From: Saxidomus purpurata
Taxonomy: Eukaryota; Mollusca; Bivalvia; Venerida; Veneridae
Length of the DNA stretch: 64,000 nucleotides
Direction: 5' to 3'
NCBI GenBank assembly: GCA_022818135.1
Contig: JAFMSR010000006.1
Span: forward strand, 33,520,997-33,584,996
The notes under the pieces were generated by a model that ran no database searches, was not told the origin of the DNA, and worked only from the letters and a program-made list of their open reading frames with translations. Both the position numbers and the translations under genes were made by a program. Positions 47,241 to 58,738 of the stretch are shown here, piece by piece (positions within the stretch are counted from its first letter, which is position 1; each line of letters begins with the position of its first letter).

Positions 47241-48175
47241 CAACAAGAGCTGTAATGATTCATCGCAATACACAATGCACCGCAGTTTCTTTAACTTTGG
47301 CGGTACACAGTTTGCCATTACCTGAAAATTTTGGTTCAGTATAGTACAGCACAGTATTTACTGTTAGCATTCAGTGTAAAGGGAAGTAACTGCTTTTAAG
47401 AGCTCAAATAAACTATTTTGTTATGGCGATTTTCATTGGCTTAGAAATATTGATCAACCAATGGTGGCGCAAGATTTAATTACAGTTTAAAAAGCATACT
47501 AAAATCCTGAAAATGTCTGCCCACTGAGTCATGTTAATTTGAAAAAATTTGTAAGAAATGTTTTGGTCACCTGAGTTTGGCAATATTTTGGTTTGAATAG
47601 GTGTGAATGAAAATATAGTTTGAAAACTTATGCAATTAACTGCAGCCAATTACTTTTATCCTAATACATATTTACGTCCACTGGTTAATTCAGACTTTTT
47701 ATCCATTCAATTTCTTGAAACAGTAGATGTATCATATCAAAACTGTATCGTATCGTGAGGAAAGTGTATCGCTACACCTCTAAAATTGCTTGGCTATTCT
47801 CAGTGCTTGCCAATAAAACAAAACTTTTTTCAGTTAATAGCAAACCAAATTCTATTGGACCACCAAGTATAAACTTAAGAAAACTATAATCATAAAAAGA
47901 AGTCAAAAGATTATCTGCAGTAACTTTATTGTTTGATACTCCTGAACACTTTAGCCAAGTCTCAAAGTCAGTCAAGAGTTATCTAACTTAATTCTTTAAT
48001 ACACCTGAACAATATATATGGGTAAGTTTCAAATAACTCCCATAAGTGGATACTTAAGTATGTGCATGATAGTACCTTACACTCAAAACTTTAACCCGAA
48101 AGCTTCTATTTCTATAGTTTGACCAATATTGCCATCTTCACTCAGGTGAGCTTTATTAGGTCTATAACCATTCTC
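47241..48175. repeat. repeat-derived stretch from AACAAGAGCTGT to CTCAGGTGAGCTTTA
   Basis: It opens with ACAACAAGAGCTGTAATGAT (from about 47241) and closes near 48150 with TTCACTCAGGTGAGCTTTAT, the start and end motifs of common bivalve dispersed elements. The interior is not clearly repetitive within this window. Confidence 0.5.
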
Positions 48176-48544
48176 TTGTTTTTTTAATAAAAACAACATC
48201 ATGTGGTAATTGCTCCAGGAAAGTTCTATTTTTCTCTAGTTTTGTAGACACATTACCCATCACTGTATTGTCTGTAATTGTTGGTTTGCAACATTGGCTT
48301 AGAGAAAGAACACCTGCGTCAGTCTCCAGTGTGTATTAAAACGTTATTATGTGTAGCAACTGACATTATGCCGCACAAAGGATATTCAATCTACGGAGAG
48401 TGTTTGCCTTAATTAAATGTCTAATAATGGTACAACTTACTTTAACGGACATTTCAGTTCCATTGGGAAAAAAACAACACCTGCATCAATTAATTTCTTT
48501 TTCAATTCACCAAAATATGACATACATGCGAACCTACCATTGCT

Positions 48545-49802
48545 GAACAAGGTTTTTAACCGGGTGACCTAGTTTTTTTACCTAAGATTACCCATATTCA
48601 TACTCGACCTAGATTTCATCAAGACAATCATACTGACAAAGTTTCATGAAGATAGAATGAACAAGAGCTGTCAGTAGGACAGCACACTCTACTTTTTAGT
48701 GCTTGCCTATAAAACAAAACTTTGACAGTTAAGGGCACACAAGACTTTAACTAGGAATTTCTAAGAACAAATCAAGAAACATTTTCACAGAGTTATCTTC
48801 TCTTGCTTTAAGATAGGTCTCATGATGGTACATAAGTACTCCAACTTTCAAAGTAATATCTCAAATGGTTAAGTCAACAAGTGGACAAGAATGAAAATTT
48901 TAACTGAGTTTCTAAGTCAAAAAGGGCCATAATTCAAATAAAATCCTTGACAGAATTACCTTCTCCTGCCCATGTTTTGGGATCATGATGGTTTACAAGT
49001 ATTCCAACTTTCAAATTAATATCTCAAACAGTTTAGTCAAAAAGTGGACTGGTACGAAAAACTTAACCAAGATTCTAAGTCGATAAAGGGCCTTATTTTT
49101 TAAAACAAATCCCTGACAGAGTTACCTTCTCTTGCCTATAGATGGGGGTAATAATGTAAACAAGCATTCAAAGTTTCAAAGCAATATCTCAAAGGGTTAA
49201 GGCAATAAATGGATTTTACCCATATTCAATGTATTTTCTAAGTAAAAAAGGGGCAGAATTCTGTCAAAAACCTTGACAGAGTTATGTACTCTTGTCTGTT
49301 GATGTAGGTCATGATGGTAAATTAGTATGGTTAGTTTCAAAGCAATACCTCCAATGGTTTTGAAATAAAGTGAGGTGGTACGAAAAACTTAACCAAGCTC
49401 AATACACTTTCTAAGTCAAAAAAGGGCCATAATTCTGTCAAAAACCTTGACAGAGTTATGTACTCTTGTCTGTAGATGGAGGTTATGATGGTAAACAAGT
49501 ATGGTAAGTTTCAAAGCCATACCTCTAATACTTTTGAAATAAAGTGGGGTGGTACGAAAAACTTAACCAAGGTGTAACGCCAACGCCAGGGCGATTAGGA
49601 TAGCTCCCCTTTTCTTTTGAAATGTCGAGGAAATAATCCAACCTCTATCGCATACACATGATTTTTCTTATTGAACTCCGTGACCTATTTTGACCATTGA
49701 TGACCCGTGTTCAAACTCAACCTAGATTTCATCAAGGCAATCATACTGACATAAGGCGATCACAATATCTCACCTTAGCACTTCATGCTCAGGTGAGCTA
49801 AA
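48545..49802. repeat. nested dispersed repeats with ~200-bp internal units
   Basis: An outer element (GACCTAGATTTCATCAAGAC at 48610 and again near 49722, ending TCAGGTGAGCTAAAAA) appears interrupted by an AACAAGAGCTGTCAGTAGGA element (48662 to about 49615). The inner one has degenerate units sharing AAGTCAAAAAAGGGCCATAA, TTGACAGAGTTA and CAAAGCAATA and ends in ACGCCAACGCCAGGGCGATT. Nesting would date the outer insertion as older. Confidence 0.7.
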
Positions 49803-49855
49803 AAGGTTGCATCATTGGTTTGTTTTAATAGGTATATTTTATCTACATATATAGA

Positions 49856-49967
49856 GAATATTAGGCTACTGTCTTTTGATAACATGTGATATCAGGTGAG
49901 CCTTTTCCAACCGTATCTGCCGAACCTGATATCACCTGTTGTCAAAAGACAGTTGACTTTAATATTC
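49856..49967. repeat. long inverted repeat, 112 bp
   Basis: GAATATTAGGCTACTGTCTT...GATATCAGGT at the left pairs with ACCTGATATCACCTG...AAGACAGT...TTTAATATTC at the right with few mismatches around a ~26-base spacer. A shorter palindrome TATCACGTCAGTGACGTGATA lies at about 50170-50190, perhaps part of the same element. Confidence 0.8.
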
Positions 49968-51689
49968 TATTTATCATGCCAAATATTTTCATACAATGTT
50001 TTTTTACATTTTTAGGGGCCTAAAATAGAATAAATGATGTATAAACGAAAATACAAAAATGATAGGATAAATGAAATATTTTGATAACATTTTCTCTGTG
50101 TTTGCACTTGAGGAGTCCCGATTGTTAAACTGGAAGTAGTCAGGCATGTGGGCGTGGTTACAATGTGTTATCACGTCAGTGACGTGATATCATTTTAAAA
50201 TATCGGACAGGTGTTATCGGTCAGATTACATGCTAGTTGCACGATAAAAAACCTTATCCATCTTGGTGATCATGATCTGCAGTGATGAAAAAGGCAGAAT
50301 CACTTACAACTAGTAGAATAAGCTTTAACCTAAATTATACTGAGCTTAAAAAGCTCTTCTCTATGTTGTGTCCGAACGTTCAGTGTTCAGATCATCATTC
50401 CAATTTTTTCGGCATTCATTTTTGTCTTAATTTTAGAGCTTTATAAACCTTTGTTATCATAAAAAAAAATGTCAGCCTGATAAGGACATTATTGGATTAT
50501 TTGATATAATGTTTTCATACCGACCATGTCACTTAATGTTGTTTATAACATCATGTCACAAGAATAAAGCCTAATTAGTCTGCTATGGATCTCCTGTTAA
50601 AAGGCAATTTTTCTTTTAACCCTACTTTCATAGACTAACATCAAATGCTGCTGTTACCACGCTTGTTGCTGTATTAATGACGCTTATTACATGTCATTTG
50701 TCTCCGAGCTATTTTTCTAGTTCAAGGATTGATTTTTCAGATAATTAGACTGCTCAATATCAGAGGGGGGCGGGGGTGGGGGGGGGGGGGGGGGGTCTAT
50801 TAATTTGGAAATTACCATTAAATGTTTTCAAAGAGGTGCTCAATAAAATAATACTGTCTGAATTGAGAACGGAGTGTAGATCATGATTGGGCTGATTGAA
50901 TGTGTAGGGTGTTCATGATATATACAGTGCAACTTGTCAGGAGTGAACACCCTTGGGAACAAAGAAATGTGTTTGTTGTAAAGAGGTGTTGTTCTGGGGA
51001 AGTTGATTGCTTTTGTAATCGATGCAACAGGAATGAAAATGTGCGTCTTTTTTAGAAAAGTTGTTGTTCTAGGGACGTGTCATTCTGGTAGGTCGGAATG
51101 TATGCTGGTTGCAATAATACTTTACACCTGAGTAATGATTATAATGTGTTTTCTGCCGTTCTGGATGCAGGAAGGTGAAGTGCTCAATAATGTCTGCTTT
51201 GGATTTCTATTTTTGAACTTTGAATTTCTGTTGAAAACTAAGAGGATGGAATATTGAAACTTTGGTTCTTTAAAAGCTCTACAGTCAGTGATTGGCCAAA
51301 TAGAGTGAGGACACTTAACCCCAGCACCTATCCGTTGATCAATTTTAGCAGGTAAAGAACAGTTATGTATAGAATAAATGAGCATTTCAACATAGACCAT
51401 GCACTTACAGAAAGTTTTTGTGTCCATGTATACACCATACAGACATTATCCCAAACCAAATCTAATCAAAACTTCTGCACTTTCAGTGCTTTGATTTCAG
51501 CAAATAAAAACAAAGTCGGGTCCAAATTTGACAAAATTTATAAAAAATCATCATTTGACAACAAAGCATAGAGCAACACAATGACATCAAAGTTATTGAT
51601 AAACTAGTTGATACAAAATGTATATCATGACTTCAGTACTATTGAGTCTGGTAGGAATTTACTATGGCAATGAACCAACTTAATTTCAG
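49968..51689. other. non-coding stretch with poly-G tract
   Basis: Apart from the G-rich run at 50765-50795 I see only AT-rich DNA. Reading frames at 51122-51571 are not supported by splice sites or recognisable content. Confidence 0.4.
50765..50795. repeat. poly-G tract
   Basis: A 31-base run almost entirely of G. It could form a G-quadruplex and may be length-variable or mis-sequenced. Confidence 0.9.
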
Positions 51690-51848
51690 GATTTCTGACA
51701 GACATTACAGCATCATTCAGGATAGTGAAGCTGACACACCTAAGTTTTCAAAGCAGTCATATCTATGCCACAACTTTCTGGATGCTACAGAGAAGGACTC
51801 CAATGACTATAATAATGGCAATCATAAAGAAATCAACTTGTCAACAAG
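51690..51848 (+). CDS. putative internal exon, polar, unrecognised
   Basis: A 159-base exon (multiple of three, phase 2-2) between acceptor CTTAATTTCAG and donor CAAG|GTAAAC. It reads ISDRHYSIIQDSEADTPKFS, then KQSYLCHNFLDATEKDSNDY and a NNGNHKEINLSTR tail. Charged, Asn/Ser/Asp-rich sequence suggests a disordered part of a cytoplasmic or nuclear protein. Two of the three frames are open, so coding status rests on borders and composition. The 5.3-kb element starts 178 bases further on. Confidence 0.45.
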
Positions 51849-53854
51849 GTAAACAAACCAAAGTCTACATTGTTATTTTCTTTTGAAGGTTCAGTTCAAC
51901 GACCCACCCTGATTGGCCAAATCTACTTCTTGTCTCATTAGTTTTCATGTTTTTGTGGCTTGTTTTTTTTTTGTCCACGAAAAGAATGATTTTGAACCAC
52001 AAGTTTCTCTAAAGTTGCAGGACATACAGTCAAACTTGTATTAAGAGACTGCCCAATGGAAAGGCCAAAACTGGTCGCTTAATAAAATGGTCTCTTAATA
52101 CAAAGCATCACTGGAGACAGCAACTGTTTTCCATAAAAATCGTACATATGTCACATGGTAATTTTCCAAAAATTGCAAAAAAGTTTGAACATGAAAGTAC
52201 CTTAAGTCAATAAATATCACATGCGAACATAAGGACGGACGATAATCCCTATGAGATTTGACACCTCCGTGTCTAATTGGGTCGTTAAATGCAACTTTTA
52301 AAGCGGTCAGTTTCCATAAAAATGATCTGTTTGCACATAAATGGTCGCGTAATACGAACAAAAGACCGATTATGGGTCACTAATTACTGGTCGTTGGTCG
52401 CGTTAGACAAAAGTCACTTAATGCAATAGCAAAACAGTATGAAAACGCTTGGGGGGATTTAAGGTAGTGCAACTGTAATGGACACCTTTCCAAATCTAAT
52501 TTGACATATTATTTTCATTATCTATATCATGTCACTGATTTATTTGCAAAATTTCAGGTAGGCTTACCATCATTAAAAAAAAATATTTGAATTTTTCCTT
52601 CAAGACCCCATATTCCGCTTTCTCTTCAAATAATTTGACCCCTAGGGTAGATAAAAGCTCTATAATTCTCTGGCATTTGTAAATTCTGTAACAATTTTGG
52701 TGTCTATAAAACAAGTAATAGTGACAGAATTATAAATCAGACATTATAAGACATTCTTGTAAACCAACAATCTACAATTGCCAATTATCCATGGCAACCC
52801 AGCATAAAATGGAAGCGGTCCAATCTGAGAAAAAAAGAGGTTGTGTAAAATTAAACGAGTCTCAAGTCAATAATATGAATACTCAATCAGTATTTATGAT
52901 TTATTTTTATTAAATAACCTATTTGCAATTAAAAAAACAAACAAAAAAACAATTTGCCCGTCTAGTTTTTGAAAAAAATAAGAAAAACTAACGTCTATGT
53001 CAGATATTTCAACCATTTTATTCCAATTATGTCACCCCTAGGGTTTTCATAAGTTCCAAATTTAAGCATTTGTTAAGTAATTGTATCATATTTAATGTGT
53101 AACTATTACAAATGAATACCAGAACAAGTTTTAAACTGCAATAAAACAGTATTATGAAACTACATATATCACTGAAGTTGATTCATACCCCTGCAAGGCC
53201 ACCTTGACACAAGCAAAAATAGAAATTTATATGCAGTTTTCAAAATTCAAGTACATATTATCACATGTTCAGTGATTTCAGAATTGTTTGTGCCTAATTA
53301 TTATAAACAAATGCCAGAATTATTATTCAGCTAGAATAAAACAATTTTTAGCATGTCAATTTTTCTAAGAAAAAAGGATGTATTGTCACAGGCTTGGCTC
53401 ATGCGCGTCTGTGTGAGCGTGCAAAAGTTAAATATTGGCCATAACTTTTCTATTACAGGATGGATTTAGTTCATATTCACACATAGCAATCCTAGTGACA
53501 AGCCCTTCACACTGACCTAATATATAGTGACCCTGACCTTCAGGTGACCTTGACCACTTCACTTACAACAGCAAAAAACATCAAATGTCAAAAACCTTAT
53601 TATTATCAAATTGGACATTTTTGGTTCATATTCAATCGTACAACAATCCCTGTGGAAAGACTTAAACAGGACGCTACCTGAAGCAAAATGCAAATCATAT
53701 TTGTGTTACTTTTCTTACTGATAGACAGTTCAGCACTGAATATGTGTTCCAGCTTATACAATGGACATCACCGAATTGAAAAAATGAAAAATCTCACAGA
53801 AATATACAAGTGTAATTCACAATCACATATGAAATTACTATTACAACATTCATT

Positions 53855-54692
53855 TCATATGCATGCAACATTAATCTGTCTAATTACTTTTTTCCCAAAA
53901 TATTGAGAGCTTTTGGGAATAATTTCTTCCAGCACTTTCTTTGCATTTGAGACTCTGGGTAAACCTTCTGAATTCTTAGCAGTGAAAACATCTCGTATTG
54001 TATCTTCACCACCACGGGTTAGTAACATTCTAAAATGCATAAGACTTAGTCCAGGCCCAACAATATTTTCAGCTGTAGGCTTTTTTAACACACCAGTGAA
54101 GATAAGTGGATGTAAAGGTTGGCAAGTTTAATGTTTTAGTATTGTTGAATTCCAAGTTATTTGCTACTGCAAATGGAGTGAAACTGTGTGCCATCATATC
54201 TTTTGTTGGGAGATTCACAAACTGAAGCAATTTTCCTCAAGCCATTACATTATGTGCATCATAGGTTTCACAAAGCAAAGATGACACAAGATCTACTTGT
54301 TTCAAAGACTGCCTGGCATATAACTTTCTTAAAACAGACAGTGAATCAATAAAAGCACACTTTAAAACTTATACAGAGCACCAATGTTCTTCAGAGTTGA
54401 AACTGAAATCTGTCAATCAAAGCGCCGTCTGTTATGCGCAACTAAACATACTCTTGTGAACTTTCAAAGCCAGCTAATCATTTTATTAAAAGCTGATGTG
54501 ATTGGAACTGATTCTACAACTTTTCCATTCACTTTCATTTCTTCTCCAAGCATGGCTATGTCAGTCACATTGGTTGCATCTTCACTAATTGGAACTGTTA
54601 GAGTGACAAATGTGTTGAATTGGGCTCCAAACTTCACCTAGACTGCAGCAATCTGTGTTATATGGAATAAGACTCTTCCTTCATCTGCAAAT
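53855..54692 (-). pseudogene. TREX-type DEDDh 3'-exonuclease, broken
   Basis: After an acceptor-like TTTGCAG (54693-54699) the minus strand gives HITQIAAV, a stop, KFGAQFNTFVTLTVPIS, then across further stops LVAHN-R-RRFD (exonuclease motif II with its Asp) and a YDAHNVMA segment (motif III His; the following Asp is lost at a stop). After a frameshift the C-terminal part follows (PTAENIVGPGLSL, then a GLPRVSNAKKVLEEIIPK stretch). Motif I (DxETT) lies upstream and is not seen. At least four stops and one frameshift exclude function. The fold degrades DNA from 3' ends. Such genes are multi-copy in bivalves and often linked to mobile elements, as here. Confidence 0.72.
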
Positions 54693-54805
54693 AACATTGA
54701 AATAAACATAATAAACATGTAAATAAATGAATATTCTTTATTTTATCTAAAGCCGGGTACATGTACAAGTATATGGTGATAAATCGTTAGGCTAATTGAC
54801 CTTTT

Positions 54806-54878
54806 GACTTGATAGCTCAGTTGGTAAAGTGACTACTCTGACAGCGGAAGGCCCTGGGTTCTAGTCCGGGTTGAGCCA
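54806..54878 (+). repeat. tRNA-like sequence (pseudo-tRNA or SINE head)
   Basis: Seventy-three bases with an acceptor stem GACTTGA/TTGAGCC (one mismatch, two wobbles), A-box TAGCTCAGTTGG and B-box GGTTCTAGTCC. The anticodon stem around CTCTGACAG does not pair, which is typical of mollusc tRNA-derived SINEs rather than real tRNAs. It lies inside the 5.3-kb element. Confidence 0.55.
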
Positions 54879-55095
54879 CAATTGTTAAACCATTACAAAA
54901 AGTATGTAACATGTTCTCTCGATAAAATAAGAATACCATCTTACACAAAAAACAAAGTCTCTTTTTATTTTATGCTAAAATACCGCTACTTTTGTTGAGT
55001 TTGTTTCAATGAAATGTCAAAAACTGCTGGAAATATAAAAAGCATTGGAATGTCAATTTTATTTCACTGAAAACCATAAAATAAACTTTGTTATT

Positions 55096-55499
55096 CAGGG
55101 CTTCCACTAAGTTTCAAATTAAGGAAGTCCTGACTCCAAGGCAACTGGATTTGGAAGTCCCTGTGAAAATTTTATGGAGTCCCCAGTTTCAAAATAACCT
55201 GACAAACACGGCACCTGTCAATCATAGCCAACGGTAATTGCTGGGGGCGGAGTTTACGTCGTTTCAGAGCGAATCGAATACTGCCGATTGTGAGCGCATA
55301 GCGTGACTAATTACGCGTGGGCGGTCCCGAATGAGAGCAAATGTTACATTTTTATTATGTTTGGACGCTATGGGTCGGCGATTCTGTCGTCCTCGGAAAT
55401 TTAAGGAAGTCAAGCGTACGCCGGGGGTCTTGTGTATTGGCGTACTGGTCCAATTTTATGGCGTATTTTACGGCCGGACGCCGCTTAACGGAAGCCCTG
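55096..55499. mobile_element. 404-bp MITE, CAGGGCTTCC termini, GTTATT duplication
   Basis: CAGGGCTTCCACTAAG at 55096 is the inverse, with two mismatches, of CTTAACGGAAGCCCTG ending at 55499. GTTATT precedes (55090-55095) and follows (55500-55505) the element. It is GC-richer than its surroundings and non-coding. CAGGG...CCCTG ends are typical of hAT-like elements, though those normally make 8-bp duplications. It is nested in the 52-57 kb element. Confidence 0.82.
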
Positions 55500-55554
55500 G
55501 TTATTCATAATATTATTATAAACAAAAATTTCAAAAAGCATTTAATTACTTTAC

Positions 55555-55645
55555 TGCTGGTGATGCATCTAAAGATGGACCCATGTCTTCTATCAAACCA
55601 CTAATGTTGGCTCGTGCAGCAAGAGAATCTTGACTGGCAATTTTC
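55555..55645 (-). CDS. possible exon inside the 5.3-kb element
   Basis: Between acceptor CTTTTCAG and donor CCAGCA|GTAAAG (phase 2 to 0), 91 bases read KIASQDSLAARANISGLIED, MGPSLDASPA. It lies upstream of the exonuclease remnant on the same strand and may be part of the same former gene. No family is recognised and the phase does not match the exonuclease exon directly, so an intermediate exon would be needed. Confidence 0.35.
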
Positions 55646-57290
55646 CTGAAAAGTTTCATTTTGATAAATTCAATTATTATTATTAATCAAGCGAGCTTAT
55701 CAAAAGAAATCAGCATCATTTACAAGAAATAATCATCCCGGTTCCAAGCGACAGTACATCCCGCAATTATTTACTCCATTGCCAACCATGTACAGTAAAT
55801 AGCATCATTACACGGTGTATAGCCTATAACAATTAATTGAATTATAACAAACTCCTTCTGTGTGACAGTGTCATTGACTTCTTCTACTTTTACAATAAAA
55901 TATGAATACTGAAAAAGTTACACTTAAATGAATGCAAGTACTACCATTTGCAAAAGAATGCCTTATATGCTAGCCGTACAGAATTGCCATACGGTACGCA
56001 ATATGCTGCCTAATTCTCGGCTTTGCCAGGATGTCATCCTGACTAGTTAACCAATCGGATTATAAGGTTGCGTTCATTTCTTCATTAAAAGTTGTGAAAG
56101 GTGAAAACTCAGTCTTTACCGTTGACTCATATGCAAGTTTAAATTTATTTCAAACAAAACAAAAAGCTTTTAATGACACAGAATTGTTATAAAAACAATC
56201 GGATTGTTTCAAAATAATGGAAGATCTTGGTCTTCTTTCATTTCTAATCTTGGTTAATGTATTATTCAAAGTTAAAGAAGCATAGAGACCAGCGATAACA
56301 GCCAAGAAATCACCTTTCCCGAATGTAAATAATTTATCAGTACCGGGATGTGCGAAGCCTAGCCTCAATATTTCGCCCTAGCGCACAATTTGTTGGGCTA
56401 GTGCGAAGCCGAGAATAATAATAATAATTACAACTATGTGTGCATGTTCATATCTATCTATTGCTGAAAGCGGCAATGAGTACAGATTGTATTTCCTTAT
56501 TCAAAATGCAATTATTTACAAATACACCATACCAGTTCCAAGTTTGGTGTTCAATGCGAACCATGGCATCCCTCGGCAACCCTGTTTAGATGGTTCACGT
56601 TTAACTGGTAAGTAAGCTGGTAAGTTAATGGCACTGGCCCAAGTCCACACTTTGACAACATCAATAAAGACAGAAGACAGAATAATTTTCACTCCACCAA
56701 ATTATTTCCTTCTAAATTTCCAAGGTCAACATTCATTAGAAGCCGTAAACGAGAAACATAAGCATGATAAGGTCTGACAGAAGAACCTGTCACTCCACCA
56801 AATTATCTTCTTCCAAATTTTCACGGTTCACATTCATTTGGAAGCCGTAGTTTCTGTTTCCTGGTTTACACAATACATGTGATTGTTCTTGATATGCTTC
56901 CTTCGCCATACAGTTTGCTTGCTTCGTAAAAAACGTCCTTTTTTATCACGATTCATCTTTGTTGTTTTTCGCGAAAACAAATTACTTTCGATTCGCACTT
57001 ATCACTTCCGGTTTGATTTTTATTTTATTTTTCAACATAATTTGATTATTCAAGCTAATAATAGTAGTTAAATTCAATATAATTTAAGAAATTAGTAACT
57101 TAATGAAATATTATTTCGTAATAACAAAATAAATCACATGTAAAAAAATCTCCGGAAACTACGGAAGTTTACCGACATTTACCGATCTTCGAAATTATGG
57201 CGGGAAATTTTTACAGTCGTCCTACCTTAAAAGCGGTCGCTTAAGACAAAGTCGCTTAATACATGTGGTCGCATGGCCAAGTTTGACTGT

Positions 57291-58131
57291 ACATGTTTTC
57301 ATAAAGAGGTAGATGAATTACTGCACATGTCTTGATCTTTGGCAATGATGAATAATGATTATGAAAAATTACGCCAAGACTCTCTGATAACCAGGAAAAG
57401 AATTATTTTTCGTAAAACAATTACAATATAGTGGGAAAAAAATGCTACACTCGTCATCATAGCTGAGCTCTAATCATAATTGCAAAGAATTGCTTAGGTA
57501 ATCAGATATGATTTCGAATTAGATAAGAAAAGATATATGGTGTTAGGGATAAATCGTAATGGCTGGTCCCAAAAGCCCCTATGAAGACTGGGATGAGTCG
57601 TTAAAATCATTACTCATGTCTTCTCTGGAAATTTTACATCGTCTTCGCAATTTCTTCTTCCCTTGACTCTTAACGTTGAGATGTGCTTTGACTGAGACAA
57701 AGTTTGGAAAGAGACATTTTTCTTAAAAGAAAAAAGACTTCAATCTGAACAATTACTTTTGTATTGAGTTTAATTAGTCCTGATGGTGAAACGACCAAAT
57801 ACTATAATCATAAACATAAACACAAAGCATCAGACATATTTCCATGGTTATAAAATGTTTATAAGGCCCTAATCTAAGTTGCCATAATCATGACCTGCAC
57901 TATTTGCTATTCAGTTAGTTCATGGTACAGTCCAAACTGTCAAAGAAAGGCAAGTCCATTTAAGAAATTCTGCAAGGTAATTTAGGGTAACCGTTGGTCC
58001 CAAGAAAACTATACTTCATCTCGCTCCATCAAATCCACAACTTTGAATCTGGACCTGTTCAGAAACAGTATATTCTCTATCTCCAAAAATGTTTTCTCAC
58101 ATATGAATTATTAACAGAGAAATCATTGGTA
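57291..58131. other. no confident feature
   Basis: AT-rich DNA between the transposon and a minus-strand SINE; the body of that SINE may extend into its right part. Confidence 0.4.
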
Positions 58132-58226
58132 GCAGGGCTCAAACCCATAACCCTCAATCTATGAGAGGTAATTTAATTAACACAGCGATTTCAAGTCAGT
58201 GACTCTAACCACATGACCATGGAGGC
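58132..58226 (-). repeat. tRNA-Ser-headed SINE, minus orientation
   Basis: On the minus strand: GGTCATGTGGTTAGAGTCAC, GACTTGAAATC (TGA anticodon loop), a long variable region as in class II tRNA-Ser, then B-box GGGTTTGAGCCC. The head matches that at 7283. The B-box is kept here and lost there. Confidence 0.7.
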
Positions 58227-58582
58227 AAACCATTCCATGTAAAACAAATTAATTAACAATGTTTTCATGAACTGTAACAGATGAATGCAAACTATTTTTG
58301 GTTAAATAAATTAATCATGCCTTGGTATACATATGAAACCAGTGTTAGAAATTCAAGCAGTTTTGACTCGTGGCTTCCATGTGTGGGCCAGGACAATAAA
58401 CTGTCTAAGAGAGAGAGTACCTGTGGTTGAGGTCACATAATTATATAGAGCAGACTCTTTGTTTTAAGCAACAAAATACTGATTATATATCGTAATGAGA
58501 CAGTATTATATTAAATACCTCTGTATTAAGCAGTCATCTATATTACCTGGTCACATGTGTACCATTACATATTTACCTTTTT

Positions 58583-58738
58583 GTAACCTAAGTTAGCTGT
58601 CCACTTGGCTTTAGTGATTTTTTAAAGTCATTCACTGAACAGTGGACACTTGGACACTTTGTAACCTAAGTTAGCTGTCCACTTGGCTTTAGTGATTTTT
58701 TAAAGTCATTCACTGAACAGTGGACACTTTGACACTTA
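58583..58738. repeat. 78-bp tandem duplication
   Basis: GTAACCTAAGTTAGCTGTCC through AGTGGACACTT is present twice, 78 bases apart, nearly without mismatch over 70 bases. It must be recent or under gene conversion. Each unit contains the inverted pair GTCCAC/GTGGAC. Confidence 0.95.

Larger units (their letters stand above)
52026..57290. mobile_element. 5.27-kb DNA transposon with 13-bp TIRs and ACAT target duplication
   Basis: ACAGTCAAACTTG at 52026-52038 is the exact inverse of the right end at 57278-57290, and ACAT flanks both sides (52022-52025 and 57291-57294). Subterminal regions on both sides carry GGTCGCTTAA / GTATTAAGCGAC-type motifs, inverted relative to each other. Inside are a decayed TREX-type exonuclease gene (minus), a possible upstream exon of it at 55555, a tRNA-like sequence and a nested MITE. 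No intact transposase is visible, so the element is dead. A 4-bp target duplication would fit superfamilies such as Academ, but I cannot prove a class. Confidence 0.65.

Noticed and set aside
53688..53906. Plus-strand 72-residue frame beginning with a signal-peptide-like stretch
   Set aside because: Lies inside the transposon, overlaps the antisense of the exonuclease relic and lacks any further support.
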